NCBI RefSeq assembly: GCF_040807025.1
Contig: NC_090943.1
Span: 188,501 to 252,500 of the forward strand
Source: Struthio camelus
Taxonomy: Eukaryota > Chordata > Aves > Struthioniformes > Struthionidae
Reading direction: 5' to 3'
DNA: 64,000 nucleotides
This document shows, piece after piece, positions 1 through 12,756 of this stretch. Position 1 is the first letter of the stretch. The number at the start of each line of letters is the position of its first letter. The notes beneath the pieces were generated by a model, which had not been told where the DNA came from, did no database searches, and saw nothing but the letters and a program-made list of their open reading frames with translations. Made by a program: the position numbers and the translations under genes.

Positions 1-44
1 TGTCGGGCTTAGCTAGCACAAAGCCCTGGGGAGGAAGGTAGTAC

Positions 45-1540
45 CTGGAGCTGGGAAACACAAGTGATGCCAAGGAAATCAATGATGCAGCGCCCCAGCC
101 ACTCATCTGGGCGCACGCTAAGGATCTCATTGCGGCAGCTGTCCAAGTACTGATGGAGCTTAAGCAGCAGGCTGCGGGAAAGCAGGTAGCCAAAGCCACC
201 GTGGCAATAGCGGGCCTGCTCATCTCCCCCAATAAACTCCTCTGCTCGCCCCAGGTAGACATCTTGATTAATACTTAAGTGCGTCACCAGAGCCTTGATC
301 TGTTCAGCCTGGGCATAGGTATCATCCTGCATGATGTAGAACCAGTCATAGTCAGAACCAAAATGCTGGTGGATATAATGCATGGTCTCATACATCAGCC
401 AGATGGGACGCTCATCCCCATGGGCCACCAGCACCATGCCGTGGGGCACCTTGGCACTGCGCAACCCTGTGAAGTACAGCAGCCGTGGGAAATGGTGGGC
501 CACTGTCTTGTTCACTGCCACTGCCAATGTATTCAGGGTAGCTTTGGAGGTCAGCACTGCCACAAATAGTCTCTCATGGAATCCCAGTTCTGTCTGGATG
601 TAGCGAGTTCTGTAAAGGAAGGACATACCTATATCACAAACAGCTGGATGACAAAAAACAAAGGGACTGCTTTCCATGCTTATGGGAACTTCAGAGAAGT
701 CTTTGCTTGCCGGAGTTCACCAACAGTTAAAATAGCTAAACCTAGGTTTAGAGCCTTAAGAGTAGACTCGTTAGTAAAAATACCATTTCATAAAAATACT
801 TGTCTCCTCCAAGAAAACTACAACCTCATATCATCCACACAAGCTAGAAATGTAAGCAAATATAAGCCTTAAAAAAAAAAAGCTATAGTAAGTTATACAC
901 ATTCTTATTAATTGCACAGAATTTCATTAATCAATAGACTGATTAGAATGTGTCAAATCATTCTTCAAAACTTTGCTCTTAGACACAAGTAATAAAAGAA
1001 GGAATAAAAATTTCCAATCTTTTTTTTTGGGGGGGGGGGGAAGAGATCACTTGTTATATACTTTTATTGTGCCCCTTTATAGCAACAACCTTAGCCATCA
1101 CCCTGTTACTAAAAAGCAGTTGTAGCAGCATAAAATACTACCTCGGATATTTCAAAGGCCATTCCAGCGTGAACCTGTTCCCTTGCGCAGAGTCGCAGAA
1201 CCCCAAGTGCCATCTACACGTAACCATTTTCTATGGAGGAGGCTGGGCAAAGGAAAGACTTTTACCTGAGCACTTTCTTGTACGGCTTGTTGGGGTCCCT
1301 GTAGTAGGGAACGATCCTGGGCCTGAAGTCCTCGCGGTCCTGGCCCGGTGCCCCGCCCGCGGCCTCAGGCCGCGCTCCGCCGGCGGGCGGCCCGGCCCGG
1401 CCCGCCGCCCCGGGGCACGCGTCCTGGCCGCCGGCCTGGCTCCAGGAGGCGCGCAGCAGGCTCAGGCTGCAGCCCAGCGACAGGCCCAGGACGAGCGGCA
1501 GCGCGGGCCGCAGCGCGGCCAGCAGCGCGGCCAGGCGCAT
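45..1540 (-). CDS. CHPF2: Chondroitin polymerizing factor 2, first two coding exons (gene runs off the left edge)
   Basis: CHPF2 is a Golgi type II membrane protein that works with chondroitin synthases to extend chondroitin sulfate chains. Exon 1 (1266-1540) starts at an ATG and encodes a short cytosolic tail, then a hydrophobic signal anchor (about residues 5-30, LPLVLGLSLGCSLSLL), a Pro/Gly-rich stem, and the family motif IVPYYRDPNKPYKKVLR. Its donor is CTCAG|GTAA. Exon 2 (45-609) follows an AG acceptor in matching phase and encodes the first glycosyltransferase-like domain, with DYDWFYIMQDDTY, SINQDVYLGRAEEFIGG and RPDEWLGRC. It ends at CTCCAG|GTAC. About 280 residues are present; the family is near 770 aa, so the rest lies left of the window. 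Intron 1 (610-1265) shows only a T8/G12 homopolymer run near 1020-1041. The paralog CHPF is the alternative, but the N-terminus and synteny fit CHPF2 better. Confidence 0.93.
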
Positions 1541-2514
1541 GGCGGCTCCGGCGGGGCCCGGCGGGCGGCGAGGGCGGCTCCGGCCGCGGGCTCGCTACGG
1601 CCGGCACGGGTCGCCGGCGCCGCGGGCCATCGCGGGCGCCGGGCGCGTCAGGCGGCGCGGGGCGGGCGGCAGCGGGGCCCCTGCGGGGAAGCGAGCGGCG
1701 CCGCTCTCACCTGTGGGCAAGGCGGACCGCCCGCGCGCAGGCCGCGGCCGGCCCCGAGCTCCGTGCCGGGGGCGCGGGGGGAGACGGCAGCTCCCGCCCG
1801 GCCGCGCTCCCGCCGCTGCCACCTCAGCCGCCTCATCGCCACCGCGCGCGCGCTTCCGCTTCCCCTTTCAGCTCTATGGTGCCCTGGCCGCCGCCGCTCT
1901 ACCCGCGGGTGCCCGTCACCTCTATGATGCGGCGAGCCACCGCCCTCCGCGCGCTGGCTGGGGCGCGCCCAGTCCCCGCCCGCGGCACGGCGGGGGGCGT
2001 GCGTGTGCCGTGACGCGGCTCAAGCCGCGCCCCTCGCGCGCGCGCGGCGCGGTGCATGCCGGGACGTGCAGTGCCTCGGCCCCACGAGCCCGCGCCCGGC
2101 CGAGCCGACAGAGGGAGCTCGGACTCTGTTTCCCAGAGTGACGTCAGGGACCGGCGTGGGTGACGTTCCGTGCTGCTATTGGCTGCCGTTCCGGAGGGGG
2201 GTGGAGCGTGCGCACGCGGTAGCAGCTGTGCTGTTGCGACAGAAGGAAAGCGCGGAGCAGCCGGTGCGGGGCCGGGCCGGGCCGGGCCGGGGCGGATCGG
2301 ATCGGATCGGATCGGGCCGGGCCGGGGCGGGCGGCGCGGCGCGGCGCAGGCGGTCCGGCGGGCGGGCGGGCGGGCGGGCGGCCCTCGGCCGGGCTCGGGG
2401 CGCCGCGTGCTCCGGGCCGGGCGGCGCGTAGGGCTGCCGGAGCGTGGAACAACGGGCGGCGCGGCGCGGCGCGGCCTAACGGCACCTGTCGCCCCGCAGC
2501 CCCGCCGTCCCGCC
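1541..2514. promoter_or_regulatory. Divergent CpG-island promoter between CHPF2 and ABCF2
   Basis: The two start codons are 974 bp apart on opposite strands, and the gap is very CpG-dense. A perfect cAMP-response element TGACGTCA lies at 2139-2146, with a second TGACG at 2161 and an inverted CCAAT box (ATTGG) at 2178-2182. The sequence at 2054-2070 loosely resembles a ZNF143-type site. A short GGATC pentamer run (2293-2313) and GGGC runs (about 2358-2390) follow. A possible 3' splice site at 2498-2499, just before the ABCF2 start codon, would allow a non-coding first exon. The arrangement suggests co-regulation of the two genes, but transcription starts are inferred. Confidence 0.75.
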
Positions 2515-5500
2515 ATGCCCTCGGACCTGGCCAAGAAGAAGGCGGCCAAGAAGAAGGAGGCGGCCAAGGCGCGGCAGCGGCCCCGCCGGGCCACGGAGGA
2601 GAACGGCGATGCCGGGACGGAGCCGCAGGAGGCCCGGCCCCCGGAGGCCAATGGGACGTCGGTGCCAGGTGAGAGGCGGCCGCGCCGTGCTGGGCCCCGG
2701 CCCCGGCCCGCGGCAGCGCGCCCGGCGGAGGTCGGCACTGCTTGGCCCGGCGCGCTTGGCACGGTGTCCTTGCCTGGGGTCAGCTTGGCAGCCCGTGGGT
2801 TCTGGGCTTGGCGGTGCCCAGGCAGGGCCCGTTCACGGATAGCAATTGTGCACAGCTGGTTTTGCCCACAAATCAGTAACCTAGGACATTGGTCCGTCAT
2901 CAGATGAAATTACATGTGGGCATGGACTTGTGCTGAACCGGACTAGCTGCAGTGTCTCCCGTTAGGGCTACTCTCTCTCCTTGCAGTCAGTAGGACCCCA
3001 TAACAATTTGTGTGGTTGCTTTCCAGACAAAGCTGGGTGATGCAGGTATTTGCTGCACCCTCTCTTGAGGCTTGCAGATTAATGACAGGTAGTGCCTGTG
3101 GGGCCATTTCCCTCTCAAGCAGATACTGTCCTGATTTTCTGGCATTTGATGCCCTGACCTGGGTCTTTTCTGCTGCAGGAACCACTGTAGTGCCTGGGTT
3201 CTTCTCCTCAGCTCTTATTGTTGTAAATCTGATATTGCCATGATCCTCTGTTCAGCTGATTCTCTGGGACGTATCTGGTTTGCCAAGCCTAGGAGCCTGG
3301 ATAACTTAATGAAAGAGACTTTGTCAACAGAGAAATGTTGATCTCCCTAAAGGAAATAGGCAAGGTAAAGCTTGAAGAGAGAGAGTTTATTTTTTGTCCT
3401 TATTTTAGCCCTCCTGGTTACCCCCGAGCTGTTGGGTCCAAAAGTTCCTTTCTCGGGCAGCAAAGACTCCAGGCCTATCCACACTGTGTTTTTTTTTGTT
3501 TTTAAGAGGTGCTGAGCGCGCGGGACAGAGCCCCCAAGTCCCAGGCCCCCGAACCGCCGAGGCAGGACTCCCCTCCAGAGCTCCCGTCCTCGGCAGCCTC
3601 GGCGATCTCGGGGGGCCTGAGCGCGGCGCTGCTGGCTGCTGAGCGAGGCTGCGGGGTGGCGGCCTCGGAGCCGCGACAAGGAGCAGAGCTCGGCGGGGCC
3701 GCGAGCGGTGCCCTCCGGCCCCCCCCCGGCCCCGGCTCCCCCCCCCCCCGGCCCCGGCTCCCCCCCCCCCCGGCCCCGGCTCCCCCCCCCCCCGGCCCCG
3801 GCTCCCCCCCCCGGCCCCGGCCCGGCCCCGCCGCCCCGCCCCGCCGCGGCCCCTTCGCGCGGCCCAGCCAATCGCCACCCGCTCCCCCCCGCTCATTTGC
3901 ATGCCGCCCTCCCATTGGTAGAGCCTGGGACTCCGCGGGCCGGGCGGGGGCTGGGCCCGGGCCCGGGGCGCCGCCGTCGCCACGTGGGGCCTCGCCGCGG
4001 CTTGCGCCCGCCGCTGCGCCCCCCCCCCCCCCCCCGCCCCGGGCCCGAGCCTGGGCCCGAGCCGGCCTGGGGCCGGAGGGAGCGCTCCGCCTGCGGCGGC
4101 GGGGGCCTTGCTCAGGGATACCGCAAGCAAAGCAGGTGCCAGTGGTTCAGGTTGCTGAAGAGCAGAAGCGGTGAGCAGGCGCTGGGAGGAACTCGGCCCT
4201 GGGCCGCTGTTTAGCCTTGGCCTTGGCCGGCCTGCAGCGTTGGTTAGGCACTGTCGATGGGAGGCTGTTAAACCAATACGTGGATCAGAGGGCAGGTTAA
4301 ATGGGTCAGTAAATGCATATTCTTCATTGGCGGTTCCCTGTGAAAGAATTGCATGTCATGGATAAAATTTCTTTGCCTCTCTTGTCACTCATCTGGTTTG
4401 CTTGTTTACGCAACCGCTCTACTTGCACTGCAAATTCTTTTAAATGGGGTCCTATGTCAGCATGGTGTACAGGGTCTGCTCCTTTTTACCTGACGCATAC
4501 CTTCTGCTAAGATGATAGTGATTTTGCTGCATGACTGGTTTTTGCCAGGAATGTTAGGTTTTGACAGCCAGGCTGGTATCCCTCACTGACCTGAACCCTG
4601 ACAGCCTAAACACCAAGTCTCTGTTCTGAGAAGCTGGAGCTTTGTTAAAATCCCCAATGGCATTTCCTTCTTCAAATGGCAGGGTCTTCCCAAAGAGTGA
4701 AAATTAAACTGTAACTCAGGGCTTCAGACAGCATAAGATCAGCAAGTCAGAAAAGATCTACTTAAATTGTAGGAGGAGAGGAAGAGAGGGCCTGCATATA
4801 GACAGATATGCTTCTTGAGAATTGGTAGGGCCTCTTCTGGAGCTGCTTCTCTCCTCCTCTCTTCTTTCCTGTCACTTATTTTCTAGCTGAATTCTCTTTA
4901 TGCCACTGCTTTCCTTAAGAAGCTTGCAGGCAACGCTGCTTAGCTCCTCTCCCCATCCCAGTCCTTCCTGCAGAGAGAGTTAGTCCCATCATACTCTGAT
5001 AACAGGCTAACTGTTCTGGCAGCTCACTTAGTTCTAATGGTCAGGCTTTATTTATAGATTAGGTGAAAATTGCTGTTAGACCATATATATCCATCTGCTG
5101 AACTGAAAAAGTATATTAAAAACCTTTGGGCCTCCTTTTATGTTTCTGTAGAAATGGGAAAATGGTGTTTGTTTTTGAGGTCCTGGCCCTGTCAGAATAG
5201 GGGCTTGTGGCTTCCCTTACGACGGTAAATCAGCAACACTTTTGGTCTGTCTCTGCATATAGAAGTGGATGCTCTTACAAAGGAACTGGAGGACTTTGAA
5301 TTAAAGAAAGCTGCTGCCCGTGCTGTGACAGGAGTGCTGGCCTCCCATCCCAACAGCACCGATGTGCACATCATTAACCTCTCACTGACCTTCCACGGTC
5401 AGGAGCTGCTGAGCGATACAAAACTTGAGCTGAACTCCGGGAGGCGCTACGGCCTGATCGGACTCAATGGGATTGGTAAGCTGTGGGGCACGGTGACGTG

Positions 5501-8500
5501 GGCTTCTTGAAGCTCAGTGATGCTTTCTGTGGTGCTGAGAAGCTGGACAGGTGCTGGTGGTAAATGCTAGAAACCAGAGGAAAGGTTGTTAGACGGGCCT
5601 GGGACATGATGGCTGTCCTGCGCACCTCCCCACCCACAAAGAGGGATTGCTAGCAGGGGTGTGAAGGTACATTTTGGCTTTGAACAATGCATTTACGCTT
5701 GTTCCTGTGGAGAGTAGGGAGAGATGTCTGGCATCTGATACCTGTCTGCAGGCTTTTTTTTAGCAGTGTCAGTAAACCCAGTGCTGATGCTATGGTGAAA
5801 GAACTTGCAGAGTATGGAGGAGTAGAGAGCATGTGGTTTGGCCTGAATGGGAAAACAATTTCATCAGTCCCTGGAGCAGGTGACACTGTACATGGAGGGA
5901 TGCAGTATATGGGTGTAACTGAAGAAGAGCTAAAAAGAGGGACCAGCTGGTTTACCTTTCAGGGAAATACTTAAGTTCTGTAGTGGTGAGGCATTGCTTT
6001 CTTCTGCATTAGGAGTCTTTAGAGTCTGGGGTTATATATTCCTGGTAATAGATGTCAGACGTGGTTAGACAGCAGGGAGCGTACAACAGAGATAAAACCC
6101 TCTGAAGTAGGGCAAGGGCTGAACAGCAGTAGTTTTCAGAGAGCTTCTTCATGTCTCAGTCCTGTCCTTGGGATGGTGACCTTGAGCTGGGAGGGCAGCC
6201 TATTGCAGCGAGGCAGTAGGCTCTACTTCTTCTGATCTCTTTGCCAAGATACTCCCAAGGTTTTCTCAGTTGGAAGAGGGAGGGAATTGATGGGACCTGA
6301 CTGCATCTCATGCATTGCTCTGTTACTTTTGAATCTGATTGAATCCAGTGAAAAATTGTGGAGTGTCTGTCTGCACACAGGGAAATCCATGCTTTTGTCA
6401 GCTATTGGGAAACGAGAAGTCCCCATCCCAGAGCACATTGACATCTACCACCTGACCCGAGAGATGCCTCCCAGTGACAAGACCCCTCTACAATGTGTGA
6501 TGGAGGTGGATACGGAGAGGGCCATGTTAGAACGAGAAGCAGAGCGTCTGGCTCATGAAGATGGTAAAGCTTCTCAGAGTCCCTGTGGGCAAGGGACATT
6601 TCCTCCACTTTCCCTCCCTGCTGAAGAAAAGGCCTCATTTGGGTTCCTTGCCAGAGTTTTTACATGTTACAGTACCTCTTTCTCCCAGCTGGCCCTGTAC
6701 TAGTTGACGAGTCCTGTGGGATTCCACTTCTTCTTTAGATGAAATTATCCCGTGCAGCTTCTTAAAGAGTCTCTCAGACTCGGGAGTGGAGGGGGCTGAG
6801 TAGTTAAGCAGACAGACTGTGAGTTTTCCCAAGTGTAGGGAGCTGCAGTTGAGAGCCCATTATTGGTAGAAGTACTGACAGGCAGGCTCTCTTTCAGCGG
6901 AGTGTGAGAAGCTCATGGAGCTGTATGAACGTCTGGAGGAGCTGGATGCTGACAAGGCAGAAGCACGGGCCTCGCGTATCCTGCATGGCTTGGGGTTCAC
7001 TCCAGCCATGCAGAGGAAGAAGCTGAAGGACTTTAGTGGTGGCTGGCGAATGAGGGTGGCGCTTGCTAGGTGAGTGGTATACTGCCTGCTGCCTCCTGGG
7101 AGAAAGCCTCTCTGCTCCTGACTCTGTGCAGAGCCACTTGCAGAGTTGATTGCTTTCCGGGAACTCGGAGAAGAGCAGGGAGACTGAGTACCTGCATTTA
7201 CCCTACCCTGTCATCTCTTCTCTCCTTACAGAGCCCTGTTCATTCGGCCATTCATGCTGCTGCTAGACGAGCCCACAAACCACCTTGACTTGGATGCCTG
7301 TGTGTGGCTGGAGGAAGAGCTGAAAACGTAAGCGTGAAGGAGTTCTCTGGTTCCGTGGGTTGTGCTTTTCTGCAGGAACATCTGGTCAGCAAACAAGCAA
7401 GCGCTACAGGAGTAACTGTCTATAGTTCTGGTGGCTGCATAGCTTGTCGCAGTACCAGCGATATCTTACTGTGCTGGCTGCTACATGTTTCTGCAGAAAG
7501 GTTGGTGATGCAAGGATAACAAATTCAAGATAAGCCCCTGTCACTCCCTCAGTGAAGAAAGGAGAAATGCTGATTTGTACTCACTGGAGAAACTACTTTC
7601 TGAAAGCTGAGAGGGGCCCTGGCAGCCCAAGTAGCAGCCCTGCATGCCATACCAGCAGTGTGAACTTTCCAGACCTGGCTGCCTGCTCACCTTTCTGCAT
7701 ACTGTCCCTCAATTTTTGCAGAGCTAGAGTATGTGAGTCTGCCAGCTTCATCTTTTTCTAGTATGTCGGGGAGACATTTTAGTAAACAAAATTAAAGTAT
7801 TAAGGCTTAAGGCAAAAGGTTCAGGAATAGTTATGAAGCTTAGGTTATCTGGGTTGTGGGTCAGAAGTACCGGATGCAAAGCATGTGAGAAGGGCTTTTC
7901 ATTTGCAGAGGTTATTCCATCAGCTGAAACTTTTGCATGCTTATTTTCTAAATCACATGTTTTAGGAAAGTAATTCGAACCTCTCTCTTTTTGGAGAGGC
8001 ATTAAACAGTCAGTTTACGGATTTGGAGTGGAGCCATGCATGTTGTATCTAGGAGACGGTAGACTCTAGCAAGGTGAAAGTAAGCAGCACAGGTTGGAAC
8101 TTCTTCGAAGTGTGACACTAGCATGAGTTCCGTATCGGTAGCAGTAGTAATCCACTGCACAGGTAGCCAGCTCTTGACTCTTCATGAAGACTGGGACCCC
8201 TAAGCATGGTGAAGACTGTTGTGAGGCAATGAGGGATGTCCTTCGCTTATTGCAGCTGCGTGTAGCTGCTTTACTCCAGGCTTCTCGCGGCATCTCCAAG
8301 GCTGTTATCTTTGTTCTAAATTTGGCTGTAGACAAGACAGTTCTAGTAAGTGTCAATCCTTTGCCACTGTTAGGGCTGCCAAGCAAGAAGCCTTTCCCTG
8401 GCGTAGTCTCTAACAGCTTATGTGGTGCCACAGGTTCAAGCGGATCCTTGTGCTGATATCCCACTCCCAGGACTTCTTGAATGGTATCTGCACCAACATC

Positions 8501-11500
8501 ATCCATATGCACAACCGCAAACTGAAGTACTACACAGTGAGTGAATGGTGCACGGACAACCAGCAAAAACAGAGGAGCTGACCTCTGGGGCATGTCTGAT
8601 GTTTCCATGGTCTCTTTCCCTAGGGAAATTATGATCAGTATGTAAAGACCCGCTTGGAGCTAGAAGAAAATCAAATGAAGCGTTTCCACTGGGAGCAAGA
8701 TCAGATTGCCCACATGAAGGTATCTGCCTAGATGCATGAATATCTTTCTGATCATATATGTGAGCAACCCCGCGCTTCCTCAACCTTGTCATTGTGGCTT
8801 TCAGGCTAAGCTTGTGTTTTGTTGCAGAATTACATTGCACGATTTGGTCATGGTAGCGCCAAGCTGGCCAGGCAAGCCCAGAGCAAGGAGAAGACGCTGC
8901 AAAAAATGATGGCTTCTGGCCTAACGGAGAGAGTGGTGAATGATAAGGTAAGATCAGACATGATATTGCGTATAGAGATCAGAGTTGTAGACATGGGCTG
9001 GATAAGTAAAACGAGCTTTAGCTGACAGCAAGAATGGCTGACAAACCTGGGAGTAAGAATGGGATGCCCTTCGTAATGCCAGAAGGGTGATTGCAGTGAG
9101 GATGGTGTAAGGTTGAAGAGTGGAAAGAGGAGTCTTAATCCTTCCAGGGAAGCGAAGGGGATTTATCACACAAACAGGGCCATTTTGCAGACACAGAAGT
9201 GAATGTTTAAAGATTGGAAAGACTGGGGAAGATGTTCAGAGCGCTCCTCCTTGTATGAAGAGGATAAGCCCACATGTGCTTCAAGGGGAGAGAAATATGG
9301 TATCGTTAGCCAGTAAGCAGGCTTGCAAACAACTAATCAGAGTAAATCTGTTGAGTGAGTTGCTGGAGGGCCTCATAAATAATCAGTCTGGTGCCTTGGT
9401 CTACAGATGACTGTAGTGAGGCACAGTTATACTGGAATAACTGGGCTGTCTTGTGCTCCAGGGTGTCTAACAAGTGGATATTCTGTGTTAACAGACTTTG
9501 TCATTCTATTTCCCGCCGTGTGGGAAAATCCCCCCTCCTGTCATCATGGTACAGAATGTCAGCTTCAAATATACCAAGGATGGGGTGAGTATGGGGAGTG
9601 TGCAGCAATGCCTAACTCTTGCATGGGTTGTGTGGAGATGACTCCTGTCTCTTCCTTGTTTTGGGATGCGCGGCTTTTGACTAAGCTCTCTGATCAGGCC
9701 GCTGCCTATTGCTAGCAGATGAAACTTCTTGGCAGTGTTCATACTGAGTCTGCTGGGGACAGAGCTTTTCAGGTGCAGCATGGATGTTCTGTGTGGTAGT
9801 GGAAAGACATAATGTGTGTCATAATCTTTGTGGTTTGCAGCCATGGATCTATAATAACCTGGAGTTTGGGATTGACCTGGACACCCGTGTAGCTCTTGTT
9901 GGACCCAATGGAGCTGGAAAGTCAACACTGCTGAAACTGCTCACAGGAGAGGTATACTCCTTGCATCGTCTATCCCGTTCTGTACTTTTAGTCTCGGGGT
10001 GGTTGCCAGTGAAGCTGCACTAATTTGCCAAAGCATTCCAATCAGGCCTTAGAAATCTAAGGTCTTGCTGCAACACGGGGTTTTCTCTCTCGCATCAGCT
10101 GTTCAGACTGTGTCCTCTTGTGCTGGGGAAGAGATGGTTGAGATCTGTTTGTTTTTGCGTACCACAAAAGGAGAGATTTCATGGTGAAATGCTATTATCT
10201 TCCCCTTCTAGCTGCTGCCCACAGATGGGATGATTCGCAAGCACTCACATGTGAAGATCGGCAGATATCACCAGGTACTCCGTGCAGCAGACACCAGGCA
10301 CATGAAATACTGAGGAAAAAGCTGCCAGGAACGAGGAACCTTGCCCTTCCATTTCTACTTCTGCCTAAGCTTCTCCCACTGCTGTCATTCTGTTCCTGGA
10401 GTCAGGGGAAACAACCGTTCTATTGGCCGAATGGGCTCTAGTCAGTGTCCCTCCTCTGAAGAGGCTTGCTATGGTCCTTTCTGTTTAGCCTCTCACCTTT
10501 GATGGGAGAGATAGTATCTTGTGACTGGTGGTGAATAAGCTTGCTGTTCTGAAGCAGCACCCCGAAATGGAGACTTCCTTCCCTAATAGTTCAGCACAGT
10601 GAATTCACTGGGGGTGGGGTTGCCATCTCTTGTTTTCTGTGCTCAGCTGGTATCAGAGAGGTATAAGTGGGGAGGTGCTCTCAGTCCTGAGGTGGATGGC
10701 CTGCATAGCTTGAAGCTGACTTTTCTTCTCTGTCAGCACTTGCAAGAGCAGTTGGACTTAGACCTATCGCCCCTGGAGTACATGCTGAAATGCTATCCAG
10801 AGATCAAGGAGAAGGAGGAGATGAGAAAAATCATTGGCAGATACGGTCTGACAGGGAAGCAGCAGGTGAGCTTGAGCTGTTGGGGTTTGCTTTTTGCTCA
10901 TTAGGGAAGCATAGCTGCTGCATTTTCTGTTGCTCTACTGATGTCTGACAGTGTGACACAGTATGCAGCGCTGTGCACCACAGCTTCTAAATGCTTTCTT
11001 CATATCTGCATTTAAAACTGGAGAGAAAACAACTCATGCCTCATAGGAACTTTCCTTGTGTTGCACCAGTGTGTGGGCTGGAATGGGTGACCTCCTCAGA
11101 AGCTGGGTGAAGAGGACGAAGGATGTGGCATAGTGCTAGACCCGAGTCTCTTTCAATTATAACTCGAACTAATTTGCTTATCTCTATTTCCGAGATGAAT
11201 ACGAGATTCTTAACTGGGAGAGGGGACTACCTGGTTCAAACAAGAGGACAGGTTCTCCAGTGACGCTGTATGTCAAAACATGACATGCTCCTACGCATCA
11301 CGTGTTGACAGGGGTTGTCCTCACCACTGCAGTTCAGCCTTGATTTTTATACTGTCCTTCTCCATTGGTCACTCCAGAACTTGAAAGTAAATTTAGGCTT
11401 GTGTTAGGATGGAGTAATATTGTCCCTTGGAACGTCTTAATACAAGCTGGATCTTGTTACGGACACTCCTTCAGAAGCCCCTGGAATTCCCTTGTTCTGC

Positions 11501-12754
11501 TAGTGAAGGAAGTTTAACCTAGGTGAAAGCCTGATGCAGTTGCCCCTTGTGTCATGTAACTGCTGCAAACAGCTTGAGATCTGAATGTTTTGTGGTCAGC
11601 GCTGTAATCTAGGGACTGGTGCTATAAGTGTCCCTGCAGAGCTCTGAACAGTGTCTGTGTTTGTCAGGTGAGCCCCATTCGGAATCTCTCTGATGGGCAG
11701 AAGTGTCGTGTGTGCTTTGCGTGGCTGGCCTGGCAGAATCCTCACATGCTTTTCCTGGATGAGCCCACCAACCACTTGGACATAGAAACAATAGATGCTC
11801 TGGCAGATGCTATCAATGAATTTGAAGGAGGAATGATGCTCGTTAGCCATGACTTCAGGCTCATCCAGCAGGTAAGGAGGGTAGTGAATTTTAGCAAAGC
11901 ACCTTTCCAGCACCTTTTGAGCAGAGTCATTGAAAGAAGGTATTTTCAACTGATTGGCTCTGACAAAATGATGCATGAATGCAAAAGTCACTGGATATGG
12001 TTCCCTTGCCATGTTCATGCTGAGTGATTGTGTAGTCTGAAAAAACCTCAGGCATTTAAGAAAAGAAAAAAGCTAAGAATGAGTCAAGTAGAAAGCATGA
12101 CACACTGTGGAGGTCTTAATTAGATTTTTTTTTTTTAAATGGTACTGGATTAGTTCTACCAGAATTTTTTGTCACAGTCTGCAGAGGTGAGGGAAGTTGT
12201 TCCTCATTCCACATGCATGGAAATGTCAAATGCTAGTTTACCAACTGTGGCTTCTTCTGCAAGTTCAGATAGAATTTAATTTTTCTGTGCAGCATATCCA
12301 AGCAGTTCAGCTCAAGAACTACCTTTTCAATTCCCAATTTAGAAGGAAAGGATTTTTTTCTTAGTCCATGAATTAAAAGGAAATGCTGAGGGGTCAAGGA
12401 TTGCTAGTTCTAAAATCTTGAAGTACAAAATATTCAGAAAACACGGTGTAAGATATTTCACTACAGATATTTTTATTTGACAGTTTAATGTGTGAAAGTT
12501 ATTAAACTCTTTCCTACTCGCCTGTAGAGGGTAGATGTTAATTAATGTTATAACTTTGATAACACTATAAAATGCTGCACTGTAGACCTCTCCTCCCTGT
12601 CCTTGTGTGCTTCCAGGTTGCACAGGAGATCTGGGTCTGTGAGAAGCAGACAATCACAAAGTGGCAAGGCGACATCCTCGCCTACAAGGAACATCTCAAG
12701 TCAAAGCTGGTGGATGAGGATCCGCAGCTCACCAAAAAGACCCACAACGTGTGA
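2515..12754 (+). CDS. ABCF2: ATP-binding cassette subfamily F member 2, complete, 14 coding exons
   Basis: This is a soluble twin-cassette ATPase of the ABCF class (yeast Arb1 family, ribosome-associated), without membrane segments. Exons: 2515-2668, 5263-5475, 6381-6563, 6898-7069, 7232-7327, 8434-8536, 8624-8719, 8828-8947, 9495-9584, 9841-9951, 10212-10274, 10737-10865, 11668-11871, 12617-12754. All junctions are GT-AG with matching phases and give 623 residues, the length I recall for the human protein. A lysine-rich N-terminus ([18 protein letters not shown]) leads to cassette 1: Walker A GLNGIGKS near residue 118, signature FSGGWRMR near 228, Walker [12 protein letters not shown] near 250. 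A linker follows, then cassette 2: Walker [10 protein letters not shown] near 430, signature NLSDGQ near 518, Walker [12 protein letters not shown] near 545. Every catalytic motif is intact. Introns 2, 12 and 13 (0.8-0.9 kb) show nothing clear apart from an unexplained open stretch at 5690-5974. Intron 1 is described separately. Confidence 0.97.
3500..4150. promoter_or_regulatory. CpG island with octamer and CCAAT boxes inside ABCF2 intron 1
   Basis: A second CpG-rich block sits about 1 kb inside ABCF2 intron 1. It contains a CCAAT box (3868-3872), a perfect octamer ATTTGCAT (3895-3902) and an inverted CCAAT box (3914-3918), all within 51 bp, followed by GC-rich sequence with no TATA box. Octamer plus CCAAT is the layout of replication-type H2B promoters and of some POU-factor targets. 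Open frames on both strands here look like GC-rich chance frames. An internal alternative promoter or enhancer is inferred. Confidence 0.4.
3716..3830. repeat. C-rich minisatellite, about 22-bp unit, ABCF2 intron 1
   Basis: Four to five tandem copies of a unit made of a C tract followed by GGCCCCGGCT. Its long C runs could form G-quadruplex or i-motif structures. It directly precedes the octamer/CCAAT cluster. Confidence 0.85.
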
Positions 12755-12756
12755 GC
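12749..12756 (+). promoter_or_regulatory. Possible 5' splice site overlapping the ABCF2 stop codon
   Basis: The last codons read AAC GTG TGA GC. The string GTGAGC (from 12751) is a good intronic donor motif that overlaps the TGA stop. Used as a donor, it would let ABCF2 transcripts skip their own stop and splice to downstream exons. Human ABCF2 has a longer C-terminal isoform and a described ABCF2-H2BK1 readthrough locus, which fits. The exonic side (CGT) is weak, so use of this site is inferred. Confidence 0.35.

Noticed and set aside
1067-2907. Several 200-330-codon frames over the CHPF2/ABCF2 promoter
   Set aside because: CpG-island chance frames overlapping real exon 1 of CHPF2 and exon 1 of ABCF2.
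3405-4214. Long frames over the ABCF2 intron 1 CpG island
   Set aside because: Pro/Gly/Ala-rich, dominated by the C-tract minisatellite, open on both strands. I kept only the regulatory reading.
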